NCBI GenBank assembly: GCA_021793115.1
Contig: JAJYTJ010000050.1
Location: 482 to 23,057, forward strand
Reading direction: 5' to 3'
DNA length: 22,576 bases
DNA from: Actinomycetes bacterium
GTDB taxonomy: Bacteria > Actinomycetota > Actinomycetes > Actinomycetales > Cellulomonadaceae
Shown here: piece after piece, positions 6,493 to 13,897 of the stretch
Layout of the letters: each line of letters begins with the position of its first letter
Position numbering within the stretch: position 1 is the stretch's first letter
Notes under the pieces: model-generated
The model's database searches: none
What the model was told of the DNA's origin: nothing
The model's input: only the letters and a program-made list of their open reading frames with translations
Position numbers and translations under genes: made by a program

Positions 6493-7020
6493 ATGAGGAT
6501 TCTGGTCGTCGTGGCTTCCCGCCACGGCTCGACGTGGGAGATCGGCGAGGTCGTCACCGACGCGCTCGCCTCCCGTGGGCACCTCGTCGACCAGCGGGCG
6601 CCCGAGGACGTCGCGTCGATCGAGGGGTACGACGCGGTGGTCCTGGGATCCGCCGTGTACCTGGCGCACTGGATGAGCACGGCTCGCGACTTCGCGGACC
6701 GGTTCGCCGAGCCGTTGTCCCGCATGCCGGTGTGGATGTTCTCCTGCGGGCTGGCGACGCAGCCGGCCGCGTCGGCGAACTCGCCGCACGAGCTGCTGGC
6801 GTTGCGGACGCTCATCGGCGCCCGCGGCCACCGCTCGTTCCGGGGCCGGCTCGACCGGACGCTGCTGACGTTCGCCGAGCGGGCCGCGATCGCGGGTGCC
6901 CGGGCGCGCGAGGGGGACCATCGCGACTTCGCCGCGGTGCGCACCTGGGCCCTGGCGGTGGCCGACGACCTGGCGGAGCACCCGCCGGTCGGTGCCAGCT
7001 ACCACGGCGCGGCAGTCTGA
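6493..7020 (+). CDS. Flavodoxin domain protein (HemG-like)
   Basis: A 175-residue protein with a flavodoxin fold. The N-terminal ILVVVASRHGSTWEIG (residues 3-18) carries the FMN phosphate-binding loop SRHGST (9-14). YDAVVLGSAVYLAHW (46-60) is the second FMN-contacting loop, typical of the flavodoxin_5 / protoporphyrinogen-oxidase HemG-like group. It probably binds FMN and transfers electrons, but a specific partner or a true HemG role is not shown. No membrane segment or signal peptide. ATG 6493 follows GGGGGAGG by 4 nt and is preferred over an adjacent TTG at 6490. The two GGGAC-type boxes upstream suggest induction under low oxygen, which is inference. Confidence 0.85.
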   Translation: MRILVVVASRHGSTWEIGEVVTDALASRGHLVDQRAPEDVASIEGYDAVVLGSAVYLAHWMSTARDFADRFAEPLSRMPVWMFSCGLATQPAASANSPHELLALRTLIGARGHRSFRGRLDRTLLTFAERAAIAGARAREGDHRDFAAVRTWALAVADDLAEHPPVGASYHGAAV

Positions 7021-7035
7021 CGCCGGGGACACGTT

Positions 7036-7070
7036 CGCAAGGCTTGCGACATTCCTGCAAGTCGTTTGCG
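7036..7070. promoter_or_regulatory. Cluster of CGCAAG/CTTGCG/CTGCAAG elements, likely LacI autoregulatory operator
   Basis: CGCAAG-G-CTTGCG (7036-7048) is a perfect inverted repeat. CTGCAAG (7055-7061) and TTTGCG (7065-7070) follow. Streptomyces MalR sites are built of CTTGCA units, so these fit a maltose-type LacI repressor. They lie directly upstream of the -10 of the LacI gene. Confidence 0.55.
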
Positions 7071-7081
7071 TGATCTCGTCC

Positions 7082-7087
7082 TACGAT
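7082..7087 (+). promoter_or_regulatory. -10 box for leaderless LacI transcript
   Basis: TACGAT is followed by 7 nt and the ATG at 7095. No Shine-Dalgarno sequence is present. This decides the start in favour of 7095 over 7086, which lies inside the box. Confidence 0.5.
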
Positions 7088-7094
7088 GGATGCC

Positions 7095-8123
7095 ATGTCG
7101 AGGCGACTGGCAGACGTGGCACGCAAGGTCGGGGTGTCCGAGGCGACCGTGAGCCGCGTGCTCAACGACAAGCCGGGGGTGTCGGAGCAGACGCGCGCCG
7201 CGGTGCTCTCGGCGCTGGACGTGCTGGGGTACGAGCGGCCGACGAAGCTGCGCGGTGAGCGGGCCCGGCTCGTCGGGCTCGTGCTGCCCGAGCTGCAGAA
7301 CCCCATCTTCCCGGCGTTCGCCGAGGTGGTGGGCGGGGCGCTGGCGCAGCAGGGGTACACGCCGGTGCTGTGCACGCAGACCGCGGGCGGCATCACCGAG
7401 GCGGAGTACGTCGACCTGCTGCTGGCCCAGCAGGTGTCGGGCATCGTCTTCGCCGGTGGCCTGTATGCGCAGCGCAGCGCGTCGCACGAGCACTACACCC
7501 GGCTCGAGCAGCTCAACCTGCCGGTCGTCCTCATCAACGCCTCCATCGACGCGCTGCCGTTCCCGCGAGTGTCCTGCGACGACGAGGTCGCGGTGGAGCA
7601 GGCGCTGACGCACCTCACGTCGCTCGGCCACACCCGGATCGGGCTGCTGCTCGGCCCGCAGGACCACATCCCGTCGGAGCGCAAGCTCGGCGCGGCGCGG
7701 GCGCTCGCCGCCCGGTTGGGGATCGAGGTGCCGGACCGCTGGGTGGCGCGCTCGGCGTACTCGCTGGAGAGCGGCCAGGCCTCGGCCACCCGGCTGCTGC
7801 GCGAAGGCGTGACCGCGATCGCGTGCGCCTCCGACCCGCTGGCGCTCGGCGCGATCCGGGCGGCACGCCGGGCCGGGCTGCGCGTGCCGGAGGACGTGTC
7901 GATCGTCGGGTACGACGACTCCGCCTTCATGAACTGCACCGAGCCGCCGCTGACGACCGTCCGTCAGCCGATCGACGCGATGGGCCGGGCTGCCATCGAC
8001 CTGCTGGTGCAGCAGATCGCCGGTTCCGGCACGACGACGGACGAGCTGCTGTTCGAGCCCGAGCTCGTCGTGCGCGGCTCGACCGCGCCGGCTCCGGCCG
8101 AGCCGGCGGCCGCGCGCCACTGA
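7095..8123 (+). CDS. LacI family regulator of the alpha-glucoside operon (MalR/AglR-like)
   Basis: A 342-residue repressor-type protein. Residues 3-23 form the LacI helix-turn-helix (LADVARKVGVSEATVSRVLN), the hinge follows, and the sugar-binding core starts at about 60 (LVGLVLPELQNPIFP). The effector-domain signature ending GYDDSAFM and LTTVRQPIDAMG is typical of CUT1-linked LacI proteins. The start is ATG 7095, 7 nt after TACGAT, so the mRNA is probably leaderless. An in-frame ATG at 7086 would add three residues. It is followed by the alpha-glucosidase and transport genes on the same strand after 178 nt that contain their own promoter. The effector is likely maltose, trehalose or a similar alpha-glucoside; this is inferred from neighbours. 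Confidence 0.9.
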   Translation: MSRRLADVARKVGVSEATVSRVLNDKPGVSEQTRAAVLSALDVLGYERPTKLRGERARLVGLVLPELQNPIFPAFAEVVGGALAQQGYTPVLCTQTAGGITEAEYVDLLLAQQVSGIVFAGGLYAQRSASHEHYTRLEQLNLPVVLINASIDALPFPRVSCDDEVAVEQALTHLTSLGHTRIGLLLGPQDHIPSERKLGAARALAARLGIEVPDRWVARSAYSLESGQASATRLLREGVTAIACASDPLALGAIRAARRAGLRVPEDVSIVGYDDSAFMNCTEPPLTTVRQPIDAMGRAAIDLLVQQIAGSGTTTDELLFEPELVVRGSTAPAPAEPAAARH

Positions 8124-8212
8124 CACCCCGCGGGCCGGTCGTGGTTGCCGCACGCCCGCGCTGCGGACCCAGCCGTCATCGGTCACGTTTCGATAACTGT
8201 GCTGTCGAGTTC

Positions 8213-8242
8213 TTGCAGCCATCTCGTCGCAGACTTTAGTGT
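8213..8242 (+). promoter_or_regulatory. Promoter of the alpha-glucosidase/transport operon
   Basis: A -35 TTGCAG (8213-8218), 18-bp spacer and -10 TAGTGT (8237-8242) fit an actinobacterial sigma-A promoter, giving a leader of about 50 nt. The -35 overlaps CTTGCAG (8212-8218), the complement of CTGCAAG in the LacI promoter, so the same repressor could bind here and block polymerase. Confidence 0.45.
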
Positions 8243-8301
8243 TGCCGTCGTCGACAGCGCGGTCTGCGCTCGTCGGGTGAGCACGAGAGACGGGGCCTTC
8301 G

Positions 8302-9993
8302 TTGGCGCAGGCGCACTCCGATCCGCTGTGGTGGCGGGACGCGGTCATCTACCAGGTGTATCCGCGGTCGTTCGCGGACGGGAACGGTGACGGGATCGGC
8401 GACCTCGCCGGCCTGCGGAGCCGCCTGCCGTACCTGGCGCGGCTGGGCGTCGACGCGATCTGGGTCACCCCGTGGTACGCGTCGCCGATGGCGGACGGCG
8501 GCTACGACGTCGCGGACTACCGGTCGATCGCCCCCGAGTTCGGCACGCTGCAGGAGGCCGAGCAGGTCATCCGCGAGGCGCGCGAGCTCGGCCTGCGGAC
8601 CGTCGTCGACATCGTCCCCAACCACGTGTCGGCGCGGCACGCCTGGTTCCGGGCCGCGCTCGCGGCCCGCCCGGGATCCCCCGAGCGGGCGCGGTTCTGG
8701 TTCCACCCCGGCAAGGGCCCGCACGGCGACGGCATCCCCACCGGCTGGCGCAGCGACTTCGCCGGCCCGACGTGGACGCGGACACGCACTCCGGACGGCA
8801 CTCCGGGGGAGTGGTACCTGCACCTGTTCACGCCCGAGCAGCCGGACCTCAACTGGGGCAACCCCGAGGTCGCCGCCGAGCACCTGGACATCCTGCGGTT
8901 CTGGTTCGACCGCGGAGCGGCCGGCATCCGCATCGACTCGGCGGCGCTCCTGGTCAAGGACCCGCAGCTGCCGGAGGTGCCGGCGTTCCCCGGGCCGGGC
9001 GAGCACCCGCACGTCGACCGCGACGAGCTCCATGACATCTACCGCGGCTGGCGCGCGGTCGCCGACGAGTACCCGGACACCCGGGTGCTCGTCGGCGAGG
9101 TGTGGCTCGAGGATCGCGAGCGCTTCGCCCGCTACCTGCGGCCGGACGAGATGCACACCGCGTTCAACTTCGACTTCATGGCACGGGCGTGGGACGCCAA
9201 GGAGCTGCGCGAGTCGATCGACCAGACGCTCGCGGCGCACGCACCGGTCGGCGCCCCACCGACCTGGGTGCTGTCCAACCACGACGTCACCCGGCCCGTG
9301 ACGCGCTACGGGCGCGCCGACTCGTCGTTCTCGTTCGCGGCCAAGCGGTTCGGCACGCCCACCGACGTCGAGCTCGGACGCCGTCGCGCCCGCGCCGCCG
9401 CGCTGCTCACCGCCGCGCTGCCCGGGTGCTGGTACGTGTACCAGGGCGAGGAGCTCGGCCTGCCGGAGGTCGAGGACCTGCCGCTGGGCGCGCTGCAGGA
9501 CCCGATCTACCACCGCTCGGGCGGCACCGACCCGGGGCGGGACGGCTGCCGGGTGCCGCTGCCCTGGTCCGACGGCGAGCCGCCGTTCGGGTTCAGCCCC
9601 GCCGGGGCGTCCCGGGAGCCCTGGCTGCCCCAGCCGCGCGACTGGGCCGGCCTGACGGTCGCGGCACAGGAGGCCGACGGGGCCTCGATGCTGCAGCTGT
9701 ACCGGCGGGCGATCCGGGTGCGCAAGGCCGAAGAGCGGAACGGCAGCCTCGGTGACGGCCCCCTGACCTGGGTCGATGCTCGTGACGACGTGCTGGCCTT
9801 CACGCGCGGGGACGTGCTGTGCGTGGTCAACCTCGGAACCGCGCCCGTCGACCTGCCGCCTCACCACGACGTCCTGCTGCTGAGCGGTCCGCTCGACGCA
9901 GGGCGGCTGCCCCGCGACACCGCGGGGTGGCTGCGCACCACCCGCACGAACACCGAGCGGAACCCGGAGCCCGGGACCACCAAGGAGGAGTGA
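8302..9993 (+). CDS. GH13 alpha-glucosidase
   Basis: A 563-residue glycoside hydrolase that should release glucose from alpha-1,4- or alpha-1,6-linked oligosaccharides in the cytosol. The GH13 conserved regions are all present: DIVPNH (103-108), GIRIDS with nucleophile Asp212, VGEVWL with acid/base Glu266, and LSNHD with Asp328. The opening WWRDAVIYQVYPRSFADGNG (10-29) is typical of oligo-1,6-glucosidase/alpha-glucosidase enzymes, probably the GH13_30 group found beside actinobacterial importers. No signal peptide. The start is a TTG at 8302 because no ATG or GTG lies in frame before the conserved N-terminus; a GACGGGG stretch upstream is a weak ribosome binding site. The stop is 7 nt before the binding-protein gene, whose AAGGAGG lies inside this gene's last codons. 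Confidence 0.9.
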   Translation: MAQAHSDPLWWRDAVIYQVYPRSFADGNGDGIGDLAGLRSRLPYLARLGVDAIWVTPWYASPMADGGYDVADYRSIAPEFGTLQEAEQVIREARELGLRTVVDIVPNHVSARHAWFRAALAARPGSPERARFWFHPGKGPHGDGIPTGWRSDFAGPTWTRTRTPDGTPGEWYLHLFTPEQPDLNWGNPEVAAEHLDILRFWFDRGAAGIRIDSAALLVKDPQLPEVPAFPGPGEHPHVDRDELHDIYRGWRAVADEYPDTRVLVGEVWLEDRERFARYLRPDEMHTAFNFDFMARAWDAKELRESIDQTLAAHAPVGAPPTWVLSNHDVTRPVTRYGRADSSFSFAAKRFGTPTDVELGRRRARAAALLTAALPGCWYVYQGEELGLPEVEDLPLGALQDPIYHRSGGTDPGRDGCRVPLPWSDGEPPFGFSPAGASREPWLPQPRDWAGLTVAAQEADGASMLQLYRRAIRVRKAEERNGSLGDGPLTWVDARDDVLAFTRGDVLCVVNLGTAPVDLPPHHDVLLLSGPLDAGRLPRDTAGWLRTTRTNTERNPEPGTTKEE

Positions 9994-10000
9994 CGAGACG

Positions 10001-11437
10001 ATGAGGTCCTCACGCACGACCGCGCTCGGCATGGCCGGCGCGCTAGCCGTCGGCCTGCTGGCCGCCTGCTCATCGACGGGCGGCACGACCAGCCCGACGA
10101 CGCCCGCCGCCGGAGCGGCGACCCCCGGCGCCCCGCAGCCGGTCACCATCACCGTCGCCGGCACGCTGCCCGGCGCGTCGCAGGACAACGTCGACCAGCT
10201 CAACGCCCGCGTCAAGGAGTTCGAGGCGAAGTACCCCGCCATCACCGTGAAGCCGGAGGAGTACCTCTGGACGGCGACGACCTTCACCGCGCAGCTCGCC
10301 GGCGGCACGCTGCCGACGGTCTTCGAGATCCCGGTGACGGACGGCAAGACGCTCATCCAGAACCACCAGCTCGCCGACATCGACGCGCAGGTCAAGGCCG
10401 ACATGCCCTACTACAACGACTTCAACCCGGCCATCGTCGGCAACGCCAAGGGCCAGGACGGCGCGTTCTACGCCGTGCCGGCCAAGAACTTCTACGCCAA
10501 CGCGCTGCACATCAACCGCACCCTGTTCACGCAGGCCGGGCTGGATCCGAACAAGCCGCCGACGACGTGGGACGAGGTCCGCCAGGACGCCAAGGTCATC
10601 CACGACAAGACCGGCGTGTGGGGCTACGGCCAGATGGCCAGCGGGGCCACCGGCGGCTGGCAGCTCGCGGTGGACTCCGCCTCGCGCGGCGGCAGCCTGG
10701 AGACCCGGAACGCCGACGGCAGCTACCGGGCGAACCTCACCGACCCGGCCGTCAAGGCATCGCTGCAGTGGCTCGCCGGCCTGGCGCAGGACAACTCGAT
10801 CGACCCGGACGTGTCGCTCGACTGGGCCGGCGCCAACCAGGCCTTCGCGGCCGGTCAGTTCGCGATGTTCACGTCCGGGAGCGACGTGTACAACGCCATG
10901 GTCCAGACCAACGGCATGACCAAGGACTGGGGCTACGGTCTGACCGCCGTCCCGACCGAGAACGGTGGCGGGGCGCTGGGCGGCGGCACGCTGGCCGCGG
11001 TCAAGGCCAACGCGACCGATGCGGAGAAGGACGCTGCGGTCAAGTGGATCGACTTCTGGTACCTGTCCAAGCTGCGCGACCAGGACCAGGCCGTCGCCGA
11101 CGCCAAGGTGGCCGTCGCGGCCAAGCAGCCGGTCGGCACGCCCGTGCTGCCCATCTTCTCCCAGCAGCTGTACCAGGAGTCCCTCGGCTGGATCAAGGAC
11201 TACATCAACGTCCCGCTCGACAACATGAAGGGCTACACGGACGTGATGTTCTCCCAGCCGGTGGTGGGTGAGCCGAGCATGGCGACCCAGCCCGTCTACA
11301 CGCTGCTGTCCCCGGTGGTCCAGGCCGTGCTGACGGACAAGAAGGCCAACATCGACACGCTGCTGAGCGACGCGAACACGCAGGCGCAGCTGGCCATCGA
11401 CCAGGCTGCGACGGCCAGCCCGACGCCGGCCGCCTGA
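10001..11437 (+). CDS. Extracellular sugar-binding lipoprotein of a CUT1 ABC importer
   Basis: A 478-residue family 1 solute-binding protein. Residues 1-23 form a lipoprotein signal: RSSR, a hydrophobic stretch, then LLAAC with Cys23 as the acylated residue. A Ser/Thr/Pro/Gly-rich linker (24-47) follows, and the mature domain begins near VTITVAGTLPG. It should sit outside the membrane and pass alpha-glucosides to the two permeases downstream. It ends in a Pro/Ala/Thr-rich tail. The ATG at 10001 is served by AAGGAGG in the end of the preceding gene. Sugar specificity is inferred from the linked alpha-glucosidase; the protein alone could bind other oligosaccharides. Confidence 0.92.
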   Translation: MRSSRTTALGMAGALAVGLLAACSSTGGTTSPTTPAAGAATPGAPQPVTITVAGTLPGASQDNVDQLNARVKEFEAKYPAITVKPEEYLWTATTFTAQLAGGTLPTVFEIPVTDGKTLIQNHQLADIDAQVKADMPYYNDFNPAIVGNAKGQDGAFYAVPAKNFYANALHINRTLFTQAGLDPNKPPTTWDEVRQDAKVIHDKTGVWGYGQMASGATGGWQLAVDSASRGGSLETRNADGSYRANLTDPAVKASLQWLAGLAQDNSIDPDVSLDWAGANQAFAAGQFAMFTSGSDVYNAMVQTNGMTKDWGYGLTAVPTENGGGALGGGTLAAVKANATDAEKDAAVKWIDFWYLSKLRDQDQAVADAKVAVAAKQPVGTPVLPIFSQQLYQESLGWIKDYINVPLDNMKGYTDVMFSQPVVGEPSMATQPVYTLLSPVVQAVLTDKKANIDTLLSDANTQAQLAIDQAATASPTPAA

Positions 11438-11447
11438 GGTCACGGTG

Positions 11448-11484
11448 GCCGCGACCGGGCGGGGCCGACCCGCCCGGTCGCGGC
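11448..11484 (+). terminator. Intercistronic hairpin between binding-protein and permease genes
   Basis: A 16-bp perfect stem (11448-11463 with 11469-11484, core CCGCGACCGGGCGGG) encloses a 5-nt loop. It begins 11 nt after the binding-protein stop and ends 39 nt before the permease start. Such hairpins stabilise the upstream message and attenuate the downstream genes, giving more binding protein than permease. Confidence 0.7.
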
Positions 11485-11523
11485 TCACCCGTCCCGATGT
11501 CCGAGACCCGAGGAAGGTTCCGT

Positions 11524-12501
11524 ATGGTCATCCACGACGTGGTGGAGGTCCGGCCGCCCGGCAGCCGGCGCCCGACGCGCGTCTCGCCGTCCACGACGGC
11601 ACGTCGGCGCCGCACCCCCGTGACGTGGGTCCGGCGCGGCGGCCTGTCGGCGCTGGTGTTCGCGCTGCCCACGCTGTTCGTCTTCGGCTGGTTCTCCTGG
11701 TTGCCGATCGTCAAGGCGGTCGTCATGAGCTTCCAGAGGACCAACCTCATCGTCACGAGCTGGGCCGGGTGGGCGAACTTCCAGCACGTCCTCGCCGACC
11801 CGGTGCTGCCGATCGCGATCCGCAACACGCTGTGGTTCGCGGCCCTGGCGTTGGTCTTCGGGTTCCCGGTGCCGTTGGTCGCAGCCGTCCTCATGAACGA
11901 GGTGCGGCGGATGAAGGGGCTGTACTCCGTGCTGGCGTACCTGCCCGTCGTCGTCCCGCCGGTGGTCGCGGTGCTGCTGTGGAAGTTCTTCTACACGCCG
12001 GGACCGGTGGGCGTCTTCAACCGTCTCCTCGGCGCGGTCGGCATCGGCCCGGTGCTGTGGTTGCAGGACCGGACCATCGTCATGCCCGCCCTGGTCCTCG
12101 AGGCGACCTGGGCGGCGGCCGGCGGGACGGTCATCATCTACCTCGCCGCGCTGAGCAGCGTTCCCGCCGAGCTGTACGACGCCGCGGAGGTCGACGGCGC
12201 ATCGGTGTGGCGCAAGATCTGGCACGTCACGATGCCGCACCTGCGGGGCGTCCTGTTCATCACGTTCATCCTGCAGATCCTGGCCACCGCCCAGGTGTTC
12301 AACGAGCCCTACCTGTTCACGGGCGGCGGGCCCAACAACGCCACGATCACGGTGCTGCTCCTCGTCTACCAGTACGCGTTCGGCACCAGCCTGGGCGGTC
12401 AGTACGGCGAGGCGACGGCGCTGTCGGTGATGCTCGCCGTGGTGCTCGCCGTGCTGTCGGTCCTCTACTTCCGCCTCACCCGCCGCTGGAGCACCTCGTG
12501 A
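11524..12501 (+). CDS. CUT1 ABC transporter permease (MalF/AglF type)
   Basis: A 325-residue inner-membrane protein. A basic N-terminus precedes the first helix (about 42-70); further hydrophobic segments follow at about 103-124, 135-157, 190-212, 242-262 and 298-318. The cytoplasmic EAA loop, DAAEVDGASVWRKIWHVTMP (219-238), contacts the transport ATPase. I chose ATG 11524 because AGGAAGG (11511-11517) lies 6 nt upstream; an earlier ATG at 11497 would add 9 residues and falls too close to the hairpin. Its TGA overlaps the GTG of the next permease by 4 nt. Confidence 0.92.
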   Translation: MVIHDVVEVRPPGSRRPTRVSPSTTARRRRTPVTWVRRGGLSALVFALPTLFVFGWFSWLPIVKAVVMSFQRTNLIVTSWAGWANFQHVLADPVLPIAIRNTLWFAALALVFGFPVPLVAAVLMNEVRRMKGLYSVLAYLPVVVPPVVAVLLWKFFYTPGPVGVFNRLLGAVGIGPVLWLQDRTIVMPALVLEATWAAAGGTVIIYLAALSSVPAELYDAAEVDGASVWRKIWHVTMPHLRGVLFITFILQILATAQVFNEPYLFTGGGPNNATITVLLLVYQYAFGTSLGGQYGEATALSVMLAVVLAVLSVLYFRLTRRWSTS

Positions 12502-13472
12502 CCTCGACACCTTCGATGACCAGGCCTGCGGCACCCCCGGTGGCGGCGGCACGGGTCGCCCGCGGGTCACGATCCGCCGCACCGGGCCACGACGACGGCA
12601 CGCGCTCGGCGATCTCAGGCATCGAGTGGCGGCGTGCCCGGGTGCGCCGGCCGTGGCGTGCCATGCACGCGGTGCTGCTCGTGCTGCTCGTCGTGGCCAG
12701 CCTGGGGCCGCTCGTCATGCTGCTGAAGTTCGCCGTGACGCCGTCGCAGGACATCCTGCGGACGCCGCTGGCGGTGTTCCCGCACGGCATCCGGTGGTCG
12801 AACGTCAGCGAGGCCTGGAACCGGGTCCACATCAGCAGGTACTTCCTCAACTCGGTCATCGCGGCTGCCGGGTGCTGGGTCAGCCAGGTCCTCGTGGCGA
12901 CGAGCGCCGGCTACGTGCTCTCGGTGCTGCGGCCCCGGTGGGGCGCGGTGCTCAACGGGGCGGTGCTCGCGACGCTGTTCGTGCCGGCCGTGGTGCTGCT
13001 GGTGCCGCTCTACCTGGTGGTCCTGCACCCGCCGCTCATCGGCCACTCGATGGTCAACACCTTCTGGGGCGTCTGGTTGCCTGCGGGGGCCAGTGCGTTC
13101 AACGTCGTGCTGATGACGCGGTTCTTCGACAGCCTGCCGCGCGAGGTGTTCGAGGCGGCCCGCGTCGACGGGGCCGGACCGTTCCGCGTGTTCTGGTCGC
13201 TCGTGCTCCCCATGAGCCGGCCGATCCTCGGCGTGGTGTCCGTGTTCGCGGTCATCGCGTCCTGGAAGGACTTCCTGTGGCCGATGCTCGTGCTGCGCGA
13301 CCAGAACCTGCAGCCGCTGGCGGTCCGGCTGCCGGCGCTGCAGGCGTCCACCGACCTGGGCGTGCTCATGGCGGCGATGGCGATCGCCGCGCTGCTGCCG
13401 GTGGCCGTCTTCCTCGTCTTCCAGCGGATGTTCCTCAGCAGCGCGGGGATGGGTGGCGCCGTCAAGGGCTAG
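12498..13472 (+). CDS. CUT1 ABC transporter permease (MalG/AglG type)
   Basis: A 324-residue partner permease. Residues 1-54 are a long polar, Ala/Pro/Arg-rich cytoplasmic tail without a known role. Helices follow at about 56-78, 117-142, 152-176, 189-208, 244-262 and 292-314. The EAA loop is FEAARVDGAGPFRVFWSLVL (218-237), and the C-terminus ends GGAVKG as in MalG proteins. The GTG start overlaps the previous stop (GTGA), so translation is coupled. No ATPase gene follows, so the pair probably uses a shared MsiK-type ATPase encoded elsewhere. Confidence 0.92.
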   Translation: MTSTPSMTRPAAPPVAAARVARGSRSAAPGHDDGTRSAISGIEWRRARVRRPWRAMHAVLLVLLVVASLGPLVMLLKFAVTPSQDILRTPLAVFPHGIRWSNVSEAWNRVHISRYFLNSVIAAAGCWVSQVLVATSAGYVLSVLRPRWGAVLNGAVLATLFVPAVVLLVPLYLVVLHPPLIGHSMVNTFWGVWLPAGASAFNVVLMTRFFDSLPREVFEAARVDGAGPFRVFWSLVLPMSRPILGVVSVFAVIASWKDFLWPMLVLRDQNLQPLAVRLPALQASTDLGVLMAAMAIAALLPVAVFLVFQRMFLSSAGMGGAVKG

Positions 13473-13482
13473 CAGGGCTGCG

Positions 13483-13509
13483 CTCGCGCCCCCGGCCACC
13501 GGGCGCGAG
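13483..13509 (+). terminator. Terminator hairpin after the alpha-glucoside operon
   Basis: CTCGCGCCC and its exact complement GGGCGCGAG pair across a 9-nt loop, 11 nt after the permease stop. The right arm abuts the ribosome binding site of the next gene (AGGA, 13508-13511), so the hairpin could also hide it. Confidence 0.6.
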
Positions 13510-13518
13510 GATCGGTGC

Positions 13519-13875
13519 ATGACCGATCCCACCGGCACCTGGCGTCTCGTGCTCATCGGCGGTCGCGCCCCGGCGGGCGACACCCACGGCCCCGTCACGC
13601 TGACGTTCGACGGCGACGGCATGCTCTACGGGATGGTCGGCGTGAACCGGGTGCGTGCCACGTGGTCCTCCGACGAGGACGACCAGCTCACGGTGGGCCC
13701 GCTCGTCTCGACGATGCTGGCGGGTCCCGACGACGCCATGGCCACCGAGCGGGCGCTGCTCGCGCTGCTCTCGGTGCCGCTCGCGGCGACCGTCGACGAC
13801 GGCGGCCTGCGCCTGGTGGCGGAGGACGGGACCGAGGCGGTGCTCGTCCCCGAGGACGCCGTGCTGGTGGTCTAG
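13519..13875 (+). CDS. META domain-containing (HslJ-like) small protein
   Basis: A 118-residue protein that looks like a single META domain: GTWRLVLI at the start (6-13), TLTFDGDGMLYGMVGVNRVRATW in the middle (about 28-50), and a regular beta-rich remainder ending EAVLVPEDAVLV. Typical META domains have a GCNxxxGxY motif; here it is GVNRVRATW, so the cysteine is missing. No signal peptide, unlike secreted HslJ proteins, so it should be cytosolic. Function is unknown; META domains occur in heat-inducible and motility-related proteins. ATG 13519 follows AGGA by 7 nt. Its stop lies 22 nt from the convergent glutamate dehydrogenase stop. Confidence 0.65.
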   Translation: MTDPTGTWRLVLIGGRAPAGDTHGPVTLTFDGDGMLYGMVGVNRVRATWSSDEDDQLTVGPLVSTMLAGPDDAMATERALLALLSVPLAATVDDGGLRLVAEDGTEAVLVPEDAVLVV

Positions 13876-13897
13876 GCCGTCCCGGCCGCGGCCGTCG

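Noticed and set aside
7036..7048. Terminator after the flavodoxin gene
   Set aside because: CGCAAG-G-CTTGCG has only a 1-nt loop and would not fold well as RNA; its position at the LacI promoter fits an operator better.
8236..10404. A 722-codon minus-strand frame opposite the alpha-glucosidase
   Set aside because: The plus strand carries all GH13 catalytic motifs; the antisense translation has no recognisable domain.
10070..11488. A 472-codon minus-strand frame opposite the binding-protein gene
   Set aside because: Low-complexity Arg/Val/Asp/Gly composition and no domain; shadow of a real lipoprotein gene.
8302..13472. A transport ATPase gene missing because of deletion or frameshift
   Set aside because: Permease stops are clean, and actinobacterial CUT1 importers commonly share one MsiK-type ATPase encoded elsewhere.
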